From NCBI GenBank assembly GCA_050246875.1, contig JBFWVF010000005.1, positions 186,001 through 250,000 on the forward strand: a DNA stretch of 64,000 nt, given 5' to 3'. The position numbers and the translations under genes are program-made. Shown here in pieces: positions 29,136 to 39,172 of this stretch (position 1 is its first letter; each line of letters begins with the position of its first letter). The notes under the pieces were generated by a model. The model was not told the origin of the DNA. It saw nothing but the letters and a program-made list of their open reading frames with translations, and made no database searches. The DNA is from SHWB01 sp050246875. Lineage in GTDB: Bacteria > Pseudomonadota > Alphaproteobacteria > UBA6615.

Positions 29136-30115
29136 ACGGCGCCGATCCCGCCCTGCTCGCCGCGGCCGCCGCTGTCCTTGCCGCCGTCGCCGTGCTTGCC
29201 GGCGGATTGGCGTTCGCCGGCGGCGACCGGGCACGCCTGCGCCGCCGCCTCGCCGCCGTCGCCGCGCGCCGCACGGCACCCGTCGGCGCCGCCGCGACGG
29301 CGACCGTCCGCCGCGAGGGCGCGGGGGAGGGGACCCTCGAACGTCTGGCCGTCCGCCTGCTGCCGCGCCCGGCGCTGCTGCGCCAGCGCCTGACGCGGGC
29401 CGGCCTCGCCGGCGGCGCCGGCCGCTACCTGCTGTTCGTCCTCCTCGCCGCCGCCGTCGCCTTCCTCGCGCTGGCCGGTCTGCTGCGACTGCCGCCGCTC
29501 GTCTGCGGCCTCGCTGCGGTCGCCGCCGGGCTGCTGCTGCCGCACCTCGCCGTCGGCTGGCTCGTCCTGCGCCGCCGCGCCGCCTTCACGGCGGCCTTCC
29601 CCGAGGCCATCGAGCTGATCGTGCGCGGCCTCAAGTCGGGCCTGCCGGTCAGCGAGTCGATCCGCGCTGTGGGCAACGAGTTCGCCGCCCCGGTCGGCGA
29701 GGAGTTTCGCCGCATCGCCGACGTGCAGGCGGTCGGGCGGACGCTCGAGGAGGCATTGTGGGAGGCGGCCCCGCGCATCGACACGGCCGAGTTCCGCTTC
29801 TTCGTCGTCGCGCTGTCGGTGCAGCGCGAGACCGGCGGCAATCTCGGCGAGACGCTGGCCAACCTCGCCGACGTGCTGCGCCGCCGCCGCCAGATGAAAC
29901 AGAAGATCAGGGCCATGGCTTCGGAGCCGAAGGCCAGCGCATGGATCCTCGGCAGCCTGCCCTTCGTCATGGCCGGCCTCATCTGGGCGGTGAACGCCGG
30001 CTATGTCGCGACGCTTCTCGACGACCCGCGCGGCGCCAAGCTGATCGCGGCGGGCCTCGTCAGCCAGGCCATCGGCGTGGCGATCATGGCCCGCATGGTC
30101 CGGTTCGAGATATGA
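29132..30115 (+). CDS. tadB: Tad pilus inner-membrane platform protein TadB
   Basis: A 327-residue membrane protein that forms, with TadC, the GspF-like platform. It has an N-terminal helix (about 8-28), a further pair of hydrophobic segments near 100-145, the GspF cytosolic domain with F-P-E-A-I-E-L-I-V-R-G-L-K-S-G-L-P, and a C-terminal pair of helices. ATG 29132 overlaps the cpaF stop by 4 nt. It is followed by a ~120-bp palindromic repeat instead of the usual immediate tadC start. Confidence 0.92.
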   Translation: MNGADPALLAAAAAVLAAVAVLAGGLAFAGGDRARLRRRLAAVAARRTAPVGAAATATVRREGAGEGTLERLAVRLLPRPALLRQRLTRAGLAGGAGRYLLFVLLAAAVAFLALAGLLRLPPLVCGLAAVAAGLLLPHLAVGWLVLRRRAAFTAAFPEAIELIVRGLKSGLPVSESIRAVGNEFAAPVGEEFRRIADVQAVGRTLEEALWEAAPRIDTAEFRFFVVALSVQRETGGNLGETLANLADVLRRRRQMKQKIRAMASEPKASAWILGSLPFVMAGLIWAVNAGYVATLLDDPRGAKLIAAGLVSQAIGVAIMARMVRFEI

Positions 30116-30174
30116 GCGCGGCGTCCGGCGGTCTGGCGTCGTCGCTCCTGGGCAGGGCGGGCGTGCCGGTAACG

Positions 30175-30294
30175 CCCCCACCTCACCCCGGCCCTCTCCC
30201 CCCCCAAAAGGGGGGCGGAGAGGGAGCATCCCTGACGCTCCTTCCCCTTACCCTCTCCGCCCTCGGGGGCGGAGAGGGCAGGGAGAGGTGGGGG
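30175..30294. repeat. Palindromic repeat element between tadB and tadC
   Basis: About 120 bp with near-perfect inverted ends: the left arm begins CCCCCACCTCACCCC and the right arm ends GGGAGAGGTGGGGG. Inside are two smaller hairpins built on CCTCTCC.. and GGAGAGG tracts with C/G runs. This is the look of a compound REP-type or MITE-like dispersed element. It splits what is normally a directly coupled tadB-tadC pair. The GTG at 30288, an in-frame start for tadC, falls inside its right arm. Confidence 0.8.
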
Positions 30295-30320
30295 ACGCCG
30301 CCGACGCGACGGATCCGGCC

Positions 30321-31298
30321 GTGAACCCGGCCGACTACATCCCCGAGCTGACGCCGGAGGCGCTGGTCGTCTGGCTCGCCGCGCTGGCGGCGGCCTGTGG
30401 CGTGCTGGCGACGTGGAGCGTCCTGCTCGCCGCGCCGCCGCGTGTGCGCCGTCTGGCCGCCCTCGTCCGGCGGCGTGAACGGCTCGCCGGCGCCGCCGTG
30501 CTGCCGCGGCGGCACAGGCTGCGCGCCACCGGCCTCGGCGTCGCCGGGCGCATCGTGCAGCGGCTGCGCCTGCTGCAATCGTCGCAGGCGCGGCGCACCG
30601 CGCTTAAACTTGCCGCCGCTGGCTGGCGCGGCCGAGACGCGATGGCCGTCTATCTCGTCGCCAAGCTGGTCGGCCCAACGCTCGCCGGCAGCGCCGCCGC
30701 CGTCGTCGTATGGGTGCTGCAGCCGTGGCCGATGCCGCCACTGGCCAAGCTGATGGTCGTGCTGGCGGCGCTGCTGCTCGGCGCCTTCGCGCCCGACGTG
30801 GTCGTCGCCAACGCCACCCAGCGTCGCCGCCAGCAGTTGCAGAAGACGCTGCCCGACGGCCTCGACCTGCTGGTGATCTGCGCCGAGGCCGGGCTGGCGC
30901 TCGACGCCGCGCTGGCCCGCGTCGGCCGCGAGCTGGCGGCCTCGGCGCCGGAACTCGCCGACGAGATCGCGCTCACGGCGGTCGAGCTTGGCTTCCTGCC
31001 GGACCGCCGCGATGCGCTGCAGGGCCTCGCCCGCCGCACCGGCGTCGCCGGGCTGCGCGCGCTGGTTGCCACCCTGCTGCAGACCGAGCGCTACGGCACG
31101 CCGCTCGCCCAGGCGCTGCGCGTGCTGTCGGCGGAGATGCGGACCACGCGGCTGCTGGCGGCGGAGGAGAAGGCAGCGCGGCTGCCGGCCACCCTGACCG
31201 TGCCGATGATCCTGTTCATCCTGCCGGCGCTGTTCGTCGTGCTGATCGGCCCCGGCGCGCTGCGGACCATCGACGCGCTGCGGGGGATCGAGTTTTGA
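30321..31298 (+). CDS. tadC: Tad pilus inner-membrane platform protein TadC
   Basis: Partner of TadB. The 325 residues have an N-terminal helix, two central hydrophobic segments, the GspF domain with L-P-D-G-L-D-L-L-V-I-C-A-E-A-G-L, and C-terminal helices (P-M-I-L-F-I-L-P-A-L-F). The GTG 30321 is chosen because an alternative GTG at 30288 lies in the adjacent repeat; the N-terminus therefore remains uncertain by 11 residues. The gene ends 11 nt before the convergent tadD stop. Confidence 0.9.
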   Translation: MNPADYIPELTPEALVVWLAALAAACGVLATWSVLLAAPPRVRRLAALVRRRERLAGAAVLPRRHRLRATGLGVAGRIVQRLRLLQSSQARRTALKLAAAGWRGRDAMAVYLVAKLVGPTLAGSAAAVVVWVLQPWPMPPLAKLMVVLAALLLGAFAPDVVVANATQRRRQQLQKTLPDGLDLLVICAEAGLALDAALARVGRELAASAPELADEIALTAVELGFLPDRRDALQGLARRTGVAGLRALVATLLQTERYGTPLAQALRVLSAEMRTTRLLAAEEKAARLPATLTVPMILFILPALFVVLIGPGALRTIDALRGIEF

Positions 31299-31309
31299 GC
31301 GCGCGCCGC

Positions 31310-32110
31310 CTAGCGTTGCGCGCCCAGCGCCCCGACCGCGGCGACGCGGTCGGCGTGGCTGGGCAGGCCGCGGATGACGTCGGCGGCGGCGAGGTTCTCG
31401 CGTACCGCCGCGTCGTCGAGGTCGACGCGGGCAAGCCGCGCCGCCCGTTCGCCGTCGCCGCCCAGCGCATAGACCAGCGACAGGTTCTGGCGCTGGCGCG
31501 GGCCGGCGCCCGGTCGCGCCAGCGCCGCCTCGAGCAGGCGGGAGGCCTCGGCGTAGCGGCCGGCGACCGCCAGCGACAGCGCGAGGTTGGTGGCGAGGCG
31601 GGGATCCTCCGGCGCCAGGGCGAGGCCGGCGCGGTACGCCGTCTCGGCGTTGCCGGCCTCGCCGAGCATGTCGCGGGCGACGCCGAGCTGGTTCCACAGG
31701 CCGGGCGAGGGCGCCTTCGTGAGGGCCGTCTCGAGCATCGGCACCGCGTGCTGCGGCTGGCCGGCGGCGAGGTAGGCGCCGGCGCGGCCGGCGATGATCG
31801 CCGGATCGCCGGGCGCCAGCCGGGCCGCCTCGCTCCAGGCGTCGAGCGCCTCGCCGGTGGCGCCGGCCTGCATCAGGGCGCGGGCGAGGCCGGCGAGCGG
31901 GGCGGCGTTCTCGGGCGCCAGCACATGGGCGCGGCGCCACAGCGGAATGGCGGCGCCGGGGTTGCCGCTGGCCTGGGTCGTTTCTGCCAGCCGCATCAGC
32001 GTCGCCGCGTCGGCCGCCGGATCGGCGCCGGAGACGTGGCCGGCGCCGGCGCAGGCGGACAGCGCCAGCGCGGCGGCGAGGGCGAGGGCAGGGTGGCGGG
32101 AGCGGGGCAT
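31310..32110 (-). CDS. tadD: TadD-like TPR lipoprotein
   Basis: A 266-residue outer-membrane lipoprotein with lipobox L-S-A-C (about Cys-20) and roughly five TPR-like repeats, e.g. G-N-P-G-A-A-I-P-L-W-R-R-A and N-A-E-T-A-Y-R-A-G-L. TadD acts in secretin assembly or localisation in Tad systems. It is transcribed opposite to the rest of the tad operon, convergent with tadC and divergent from tadE. Its position inside the locus makes the assignment good, though any TPR lipoprotein could look similar. Confidence 0.82.
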   Translation of the reverse strand: MPRSRHPALALAAALALSACAGAGHVSGADPAADAATLMRLAETTQASGNPGAAIPLWRRAHVLAPENAAPLAGLARALMQAGATGEALDAWSEAARLAPGDPAIIAGRAGAYLAAGQPQHAVPMLETALTKAPSPGLWNQLGVARDMLGEAGNAETAYRAGLALAPEDPRLATNLALSLAVAGRYAEASRLLEAALARPGAGPRQRQNLSLVYALGGDGERAARLARVDLDDAAVRENLAAADVIRGLPSHADRVAAVGALGAQR

Positions 32111-32177
32111 GACGGGGCATCCGGGCTGGCGGGCAGGCGGCGATCCTCCGTCATGCCGGTCAAGGACGCGTAAACAG

Positions 32178-32771
32178 ATGATACAATTGCATAATCTTGC
32201 ATTTTACCGGCTTGTGGCCGACCGTCGCGGCGGGCCGAGCGTGGAGTTCGCGCTGGTCCTGCCGGTGCTGCTGGTCCTGCTGCTCGGCATCGTCGAGAGC
32301 GGCCGCGTGCTCGCCGCCTCGGCCTTGCTCGACGGGGCGGTGCGCGAGGCGGCGCGGCGCGGTATCACCGGCATGGCCGGAGCCGCCGACCAGGCGGCGA
32401 TCCGGGCGCTGGTGGCGGCGCGGACGGCCGGCCTCGTCGTCGGCCCCGACACCACGGTGGCGACACTCATCTACCCGCGCTTCGCCGACGTCGGATTGCC
32501 GGAACCGTTTACCGATGCCGCCCCGTTCAACGGCGTCTGGGACGAGGGCGAGGACTTCGACGACCTCAACGGCAACGGCGCCTGGGACGCCGATCGCGGC
32601 CGTCCCGGCGGCGGCGCGCCGGGGGAGGTTGTCGTCTACACGGTGAACGCGGAGCTGCGGAGCCTCACCGGCTTCGTCGACCGTCTGCTGGCGCCGTCCG
32701 GGCGCTTCCGCCTGTCGGCGTCGATCGCCGTACGCAACGAACCCTTCGACGACGATGCGGCGGGCGGGTGA
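32178..32771 (+). CDS. tadE: TadE-like minor pilin
   Basis: A 197-residue pseudopilin with a short charged leader, then G-G-P-S-V-E-F-A-L-V-L-P-V-L-L, where Glu and the hydrophobic helix mark the TadE family. A calcium-like D-x-N-G-N-G-x-W-D loop near 130 is unusual and might bind Ca2+ (seen as D-D-L-N-G-N-G-A-W-D). ATG 32178 is chosen because upstream codons are on the tadD promoter side. It is divergent from tadD and overlaps the next gene by one base (TGATG). Confidence 0.87.
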   Translation: MIQLHNLAFYRLVADRRGGPSVEFALVLPVLLVLLLGIVESGRVLAASALLDGAVREAARRGITGMAGAADQAAIRALVAARTAGLVVGPDTTVATLIYPRFADVGLPEPFTDAAPFNGVWDEGEDFDDLNGNGAWDADRGRPGGGAPGEVVVYTVNAELRSLTGFVDRLLAPSGRFRLSASIAVRNEPFDDDAAGG

Positions 32772-33352
32772 TGGGCGTGTATTCGATGCAGTTTTTCAGG
32801 GCCTTGGCGAACCTCGTTCGTTTGCCACGCGAATCGGGCGGTTCGGTGCTGGTCGAGTTCGCGATGGCGGTTCCGGTATTCGTCGGCCTCCTGCTGGGCG
32901 GCATCGAAGTCGCCCGCTATGCCCTTGCCGTGCAAAAGCTCGACCGTGTCGCTGCCAGCGTCGCCGACCTCGTGGCGCGGCTCGACGGCGTCACGACGGC
33001 CGACCTCGACGATGTCTTCGCCGCCGCGCGCCTCGTCGCGGCGCCGCTCGACATGGCCGGGCGGGGCAGGGTGATCGTCTCGGCCATCGCCGACACGGGG
33101 ACCGGCGACCGGGTCCACTGGCAGCGCCTCGACGGCGGCGCCCTGACGGCGGCGAGCAGCGTCGGCGTCGCGGGCGGCTTCGCCAGCGTTCCCGGCGCCA
33201 TCACCATTCCCGACGGCGAGAGCATCGTCGTCGCCGAAGTCGTCTACGCCTGGTCGCCGCTGCTGGTGCCGTGGCTCGGCGGCGAGCGCACCCTGCGGCA
33301 GCGCGCCGTCCACCGTCCGCGCCTCGTGCGCGTCCTCGACTTAACGCCTTGA
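32771..33352 (+). CDS. Second TadE/TadF-like minor pilin
   Basis: A 193-residue protein with an N-terminal leader rich in Arg, then G-G-S-V-L-V-E-F-A-M-A-V-P-V-F-V-G-L as the pilin-type helix; the conserved Glu is present. It is a second TadE/TadF paralogue, encoded right after tadE. The start is ATG 32771 overlapping the tadE stop; a GTG 3 nt earlier would also work. Mature domain shows no other motif. Confidence 0.83.
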   Translation: MGVYSMQFFRALANLVRLPRESGGSVLVEFAMAVPVFVGLLLGGIEVARYALAVQKLDRVAASVADLVARLDGVTTADLDDVFAAARLVAAPLDMAGRGRVIVSAIADTGTGDRVHWQRLDGGALTAASSVGVAGGFASVPGAITIPDGESIVVAEVVYAWSPLLVPWLGGERTLRQRAVHRPRLVRVLDLTP

Positions 33353-33370
33353 AAACCGGGAGGTTGCAGA

Positions 33371-33925
33371 ATGACTGCCGATATCCGTACCCTCGACGCC
33401 GCGCGCGCCGCCCGGACGCCGGCGCCCGCCGGGGCAGTCCCGTCCGCCGGAGTGGCCGAGATTTCCACCTACGAAGAGGTCACGCGGCTGGTCGAGCGGC
33501 TCCACCGCCGCTACCTCGACGTCATCCGCACCGAACTGTCTCGCCTCGGCGTCGACGATCTCAACGCCGTGCAGGCGCTGCTGCTGGTCAATGTCGGACG
33601 CAACGAGGTGGCCATCAAGGACCTCGTGGAGCGCGGCTACTATGTCGGCTCCAACATCACCTATAACGTGAGAAATCTCTCGGAAACAGGTTATATCGTT
33701 CAGAATCGATCGGAGCGGGACCGCCGCTCGGTGCGCATCGCCCTGACCGCCAAGGGCCTCGCCATCTACGACCACCTGCTGGCCATGGAGCAACGCCACG
33801 CCGCCGCCCTCGACGGGCGCGCCGGCGACGCCGAAGGCACGGCGGCACGCGGCCTGTTGCGGACGCTCGAGCGCATCTGGTCCGACAGCATCAACTACGG
33901 GCCGGGAGTCGGCGAGGGCGGGTAG
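33371..33925 (+). CDS. MarR-family winged-helix regulator, LdtR-like
   Basis: A 184-residue DNA-binding protein with a variable N-terminal extension (about 1-35), then the winged helix with Y-Y-V-G-S-N-I-T-Y-N-V-R-N-L (recognition helix) and a wing containing R-S-E-R-D-R-R-S-V-R-I. The pattern matches the LdtR-type subfamily of MarR regulators known from Rhizobiales, where it controls L,D-transpeptidases. It starts 18 nt after the second TadE-like gene, so may be co-transcribed with tadE/F. Its target here is unknown; a role in pilus or cell-wall control is only inference. Confidence 0.75.
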   Translation: MTADIRTLDAARAARTPAPAGAVPSAGVAEISTYEEVTRLVERLHRRYLDVIRTELSRLGVDDLNAVQALLLVNVGRNEVAIKDLVERGYYVGSNITYNVRNLSETGYIVQNRSERDRRSVRIALTAKGLAIYDHLLAMEQRHAAALDGRAGDAEGTAARGLLRTLERIWSDSINYGPGVGEGG

Positions 33926-33934
33926 GCGCCGGCC

Positions 33935-34342
33935 TCAGCCGCCGAACAGGCCGATCACGAGGCCCTGGACCAGCAGCACGCCGAGCCAGTGCAGGCCGTC
34001 GACCAGCGTCAGCAGCCGGCTGGCACCCTGGAAGCTGTGATTGACGGCCATCGTCGTCAGCACGAGGCCGAACCACAGGATGGCGCCGGAAATCAGCCCG
34101 TTGAGCGGCGTCACGTTGCCCGGGCCGAGATGGCCGAGGGCACCGGCCAGCACCGTCGCCATGACCGCCTGGGCGACGATGGCGACGACGAACGGCATCG
34201 CTCCGCCGGGCAACTGCGCTTTGGTCTTGCCGATGGCGGCGAGCCATTGCCGCGACAGCGTCGAGTACCAGACCGCGCCGAAGGCGAAGCCGGCGATGGC
34301 GGCGACGAGGACGGCGAAATAGTTCACTCCGGCGAAGGCCAT
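33935..34342 (-). CDS. DUF1761 family small membrane protein
   Basis: A 135-residue protein with four hydrophobic segments (about 6-25, 50-70, 80-100, 112-132). It shows the DUF1761 pattern near the start: G-F-x-x-G-A-V-W-Y-S-T-L-S-R-Q-W. Function of the family is unknown. ATG 34342 directly precedes the first helix. It has an AT-rich upstream region with a palindromic dyad (34366-34381) and a TATAAT on its strand (34386-34391). Confidence 0.8.
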   Translation of the reverse strand: MAFAGVNYFAVLVAAIAGFAFGAVWYSTLSRQWLAAIGKTKAQLPGGAMPFVVAIVAQAVMATVLAGALGHLGPGNVTPLNGLISGAILWFGLVLTTMAVNHSFQGASRLLTLVDGLHWLGVLLVQGLVIGLFGG

Positions 34343-34365
34343 GGGGCGGGGCTCCGATTGATTCG

Positions 34366-34391
34366 CATAATGTATATTATGGGAAATTATA
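34366..34391 (-). promoter_or_regulatory. AT-rich dyad plus -10-like hexamer upstream of DUF1761 gene
   Basis: CATAAT-GTAT-ATTATG (34366-34381) is a perfect 6+4+6 inverted repeat, and a TATAAT reads on the minus strand at 34391-34386. No clear -35 is found at the normal distance. The combination sits 24-49 nt upstream of the DUF1761 start and could be an operator overlapping a promoter. Confidence 0.4.
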
Positions 34392-34415
34392 TCGATGTCG
34401 CGAGTCCCGGGACGT

Positions 34416-35087
34416 TCAGTGCGTTGTGGCGCTTTCCGGCGCCTCTGCGCCCTGGCCCAGCGAGATCCTGCCGGCGCACCAGGCGTCGACCACCGGCGCC
34501 AGCTCGTCATACGGCGTGCAGCCGACGGTGAGCAGCCCGAAGCGGTCGTCCTCGCGCACGACGACGGTCGGAAAGCCGGTGACGCCGGCGCGGTGGCACC
34601 ACTGGAAGTCGCCGAGCGCCGCCGACCGGGCCGCCCGGTCGTCGAACTGCGCGCGGAAATCGTCGCGTCCGATGCCATGCTCGGCGGCGATGTCGGCCAG
34701 CACGGCCGCGTCCGTCACGTCGCGGTTGCCGGCATGGAAGCCGTGGTGCAGGCCTTCGTAGAAGTCCCACATGCGGTCGGGCCAGTGCTGACGGACGACC
34801 ACGGCGGCGCGGCACGCCGGCTCGCTGTCGAAGACGAAACCGGGCCGGTCGAAGAAGCGCGGGTCGAAAGGCTGGCCGGTGGCGCGGTTGACGTCGTCCC
34901 AGTGCTTGCGCACGGCCGCGCGGCGGGCGTCGTCCATCGGCGCGGTCTCGAAGGCGCGCATGCCGCCGAGGACCAGCGCCATCGGCGCTGCGGCGCCGAA
35001 CTCCTCGCGCAGGCGCTTCAGCGTGGGCGCGAAGCCCCAGCACCACGAGCACATCGGGTCGCCGATGTAGATGATCTGCCGTTCCAT
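34416..35087 (-). CDS. DsbA-family (FrnE-like) thioredoxin-fold protein
   Basis: A 223-residue protein with a C-S-W-C motif near the N-terminus (G-D-P-M-C-S-W-C-W-G-F) and the later cis-Pro stretch G-V-T-G-F-P-T-V-V-V, typical of the cytosolic DsbA/FrnE-like group. No signal peptide is seen, so it is probably cytosolic. ATG 35087 is used because the beta-strand Q-I-I-Y-I-G-D-P begins right after it. Such proteins act as oxidoreductases or isomerases; substrate unknown. Confidence 0.83.
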   Translation of the reverse strand: MERQIIYIGDPMCSWCWGFAPTLKRLREEFGAAAPMALVLGGMRAFETAPMDDARRAAVRKHWDDVNRATGQPFDPRFFDRPGFVFDSEPACRAAVVVRQHWPDRMWDFYEGLHHGFHAGNRDVTDAAVLADIAAEHGIGRDDFRAQFDDRAARSAALGDFQWCHRAGVTGFPTVVVREDDRFGLLTVGCTPYDELAPVVDAWCAGRISLGQGAEAPESATTH

Positions 35088-35216
35088 CCCCGCCCTTCCC
35101 GTCCGGTTCGCGGTGTCCGCAGTGTAACGCATGACGGCGGGAGTCCGCCGTCACACGTCTATGAGCGGACCGGCACAGCCTGCGATACTGCCGCGTCGCA
35201 GGCAGCGGAGGCAGCC

Positions 35217-35831
35217 ATGGCCGACGACGGCGTCACCATCGTCACCTACATCGAGGTCGCGGCGTCGGCCGCCGGCCGCGCGCACGATCTGGCGGCGGCC
35301 TACCGCCATGCCGCCCGCGGCGAGCCGGGCGCGCGCGACGTGGAGGCCCTGCAGCGCCTCGGCCGGCCGGGCCATTTCGTGCTGGTGGAGACCTGGCGGG
35401 CCGAGACCGACTGGCGGGCCCACGCCGCCGACACCGTCACGCAGAGCTTCCGCAACGGCCTCGAGACCGCGCGGCTGGCCCCCGACGACGAGCGCCTGCA
35501 CCACGCGCTGTCGGCCGGCCCGTCGGGCGTGCCGGGCAGCGGCGCCGTTTGCGCCGTCACCCATGTTGACGTGATTCCGCCGCGCAAGGACGACGGCACG
35601 GCGCTGGTGGCGGCGCTGGCCGTGGCGGGACGGCGGGCGCCGGGCAATCTGCGCTTCGATGCCTGGACCCAGACGTCACGGCCGAACCACATGACACTGG
35701 TCGAGTTCTGGGCCTCGCCGGCCGAATTCGAGGCCTGGTCGGCGGGCGAACCGATGCGCGCCTTCCGCGCCGCGCTGGCGCCGATGAGCGGCGCGCTGTT
35801 CGACCAGCGTCTCTACCGCGCCATCGGCTGA
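35217..35831 (+). CDS. Tandem ABM-domain (antibiotic biosynthesis monooxygenase-like) protein
   Basis: The 204 residues contain two repeats of the ABM/dimeric alpha-beta barrel fold: the first half has T-Y-I-E-V and H-F-V-L-V-E-T-W-R-A, the second T-H-V-D-V-I and H-M-T-L-V-E-F-W-A-S. Each carries the family His/Trp pattern. ABM proteins act as quinol monooxygenases or heme-like degraders, but no specific function can be assigned. ATG 35217 has a GGCAGCGGAGGCAG ribosome-site-like lead. Confidence 0.75.
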   Translation: MADDGVTIVTYIEVAASAAGRAHDLAAAYRHAARGEPGARDVEALQRLGRPGHFVLVETWRAETDWRAHAADTVTQSFRNGLETARLAPDDERLHHALSAGPSGVPGSGAVCAVTHVDVIPPRKDDGTALVAALAVAGRRAPGNLRFDAWTQTSRPNHMTLVEFWASPAEFEAWSAGEPMRAFRAALAPMSGALFDQRLYRAIG

Positions 35832-35838
35832 GCCGGGC

Positions 35839-36609
35839 TCAGACCTCGATCGCCATGCCGTCATAGGCCGGCTCGACGCCGTCCGGCAGGCGCGCGCGCA
35901 GCGCCGCGTAGTCGAGCCGGAAGCCCATATGCGTCAGCACGGCCCGGCGCGGCCGCACGCGGGCGATCCAGTCGAGCGTGCGTTCGACGTGCGAGTGGGT
36001 CGGGTGCGGACTGTCCGAAAGGCAGTCGACCATCCAGGTGTCGACGCCGCGCAGGGCGTCGAAGGCGTCCTCGGGCAGGCCGGCGGCGTCCGTCGAGTAC
36101 GCGAACGGCCCGAAACGGAAGCCGAGCGTCGGCATGCGGCCATGCTCCTGGCGGAACGGCACGACGTCCAGTTCGCCGACGCTGAACGGCCCGGTGATCT
36201 CGCGCGGTGTCACGCATGGCCGCCAGAAGGTTGGTGGCGTACTGCGATAGGGCTCGAAGACATAGGCGAAGCGCTGGGCGAGGATGTCGAGCGTCGCCCG
36301 CTCGGCCCAGCCGTCCAGCGCGCCGCCGCCGTAGTAGTTGAGCGAGCGGATGTCGTCGATGCCGTTGACGTGGTCGGCATGGGCGTGGGTGAACAGCACC
36401 GCGTCCACCTTCCAGATGCCGGAATCGAGGAGTTGCACGCGCAGATCGGGCGAGGTGTCGACCAGCACCCGCGTCCCGCCTCTTTCGACGACGATCGAGG
36501 CACGGCGGCGATGGTTCTTCGGCTCGGTCGGGTCGCACGCGCCCCAGCCATCGGGCCCGACGGCCGGCACGCCGGTCGACGGCCCGCAGCCGAGCACCGT
36601 CACGCGCAC
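35839..36609 (-). CDS. MBL-fold metallo-hydrolase, PhnP/RNase Z-like
   Basis: A 256-residue metallo-beta-lactamase-fold phosphodiesterase-like enzyme. It has the zinc motif H-A-H-A-D-H in V-L-F-T-H-A-H-A-D-H, an early D-T-S-P-D-L strand and late D-C-L-S and L-T-H-M-G-F ligand regions. The start is GTG 36609 (or GTG 36603), overlapping the tatD stop. It is conserved downstream of tatD in many alphaproteobacteria. PhnP-like cyclic phosphodiesterase activity is the closest described; exact role unknown. Confidence 0.85.
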   Translation of the reverse strand: MRVTVLGCGPSTGVPAVGPDGWGACDPTEPKNHRRRASIVVERGGTRVLVDTSPDLRVQLLDSGIWKVDAVLFTHAHADHVNGIDDIRSLNYYGGGALDGWAERATLDILAQRFAYVFEPYRSTPPTFWRPCVTPREITGPFSVGELDVVPFRQEHGRMPTLGFRFGPFAYSTDAAGLPEDAFDALRGVDTWMVDCLSDSPHPTHSHVERTLDWIARVRPRRAVLTHMGFRLDYAALRARLPDGVEPAYDGMAIEV

Positions 36610-37396
36610 AGGGTGCGATCCGCGCGCGTGAACAGGCGGAAGAAATTGTCGGTCGTCTGCGCCGCCAGCGCCGCCGTCTCCACGCCGCGCAGCCTCGCCA
36701 CCGCCGCCGCCGTGTGGGCGACGAAGGCCGGTTCGTTGCGCTTGCCGCGCAACGGCACGGGCGCGAGGAACGGCGCATCGGTCTCGACCAGCACGCGGTC
36801 GGCGGGAATGTCCGGCACGATCGCCTGCAGGTCGGCGGCACCCTTGAAGGTGGCGATTCCCGACAGGCTGATGAAGAAGCCGATTTCCAGCGCCGCCTCA
36901 GCCAGTTGCCGCCCGCTGCTGAAGCAGTGCATGACGCCGGTGAAGGCGCCCCTGGCGTATTCCTCGTGCAGGATCGCCGCGCATTCGGCATCGGCGTCGC
37001 GGGAATGGACGACCAGCGGCAGGCCAAGCTCGCGTGCCGCTGCGATATGGGCGCGGAAGCTCGTCGCCTGGGCGTCGCGCGGGCTGCGCTCGTAATAGAA
37101 GTCGAGGCCGGTCTCGCCGATGCCGATGACCTTCGGGTCTCCGCCGGCCAGCGCGATCAGCCGGGCCGCGTCCCCCTGCCCCTCCGTCCCCGCCTCGTGC
37201 GGATGCACGCCGACGGTGCAGTAGACGTTGGCGAAGCGTTCCGCGACCGCGCGCACGCCCTGCCACTTCGACAGGTGCGTGCCGATGGTCAGCATCATGC
37301 CGATGCCAGCCTCGCCGGCCCGCGCGACGACGCCGTCGAGGTCGGTGGCGAACTCGGGGAAGTCGAGATGGCAGTGACTGTCGACGAGCATGGCCG

Positions 37397-37400
<4 letters not shown>
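36600..37400 (-). CDS. tatD: TatD-family metal-dependent deoxyribonuclease
   Basis: A 266-residue TIM-barrel hydrolase with the metal-binding motifs of TatD: D-S-H-C-H-L-D at the N-terminus, G-E-T-G-L-D-F-Y-Y near 97, V-V-H-S-R-D, M-H-C-F-S-S-G and V-E-T-D-A-P-F. TatD enzymes trim 3' DNA/RNA ends and take part in quality control. ATG 37400 overlaps the metG stop by 4 nt, so metG-tatD-MBL form one operon. Confidence 0.93.
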
Positions 37401-38962
<1,562 letters not shown>

Positions 38963-39172
38963 TCGGCTCGGGTACGGGCTATGGCGGTATTGGCCATGCC
39001 GCGCGCTCGCCGGTCAAGCGCGGCCGGCCGCGCACGCGCCGCCGGCGAATTCCAGCCAGTGGTGGCCCGGCGCTGATAGCTGTCGGGCCGGCCCGGCGGC
39101 GGTGTTAGCGTCCGGCCCGTGACCGGTGGACGCCAAGCCGCCGGCGCCTTTGTGCAGGGAGAGGGTTGGGCG

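Noticed and set aside
30288..30320. tadC start at GTG 30288
   Set aside because: The codon falls in the right arm of the palindromic repeat; GTG 30321 begins after it. Both remain possible, but the latter is more credible.
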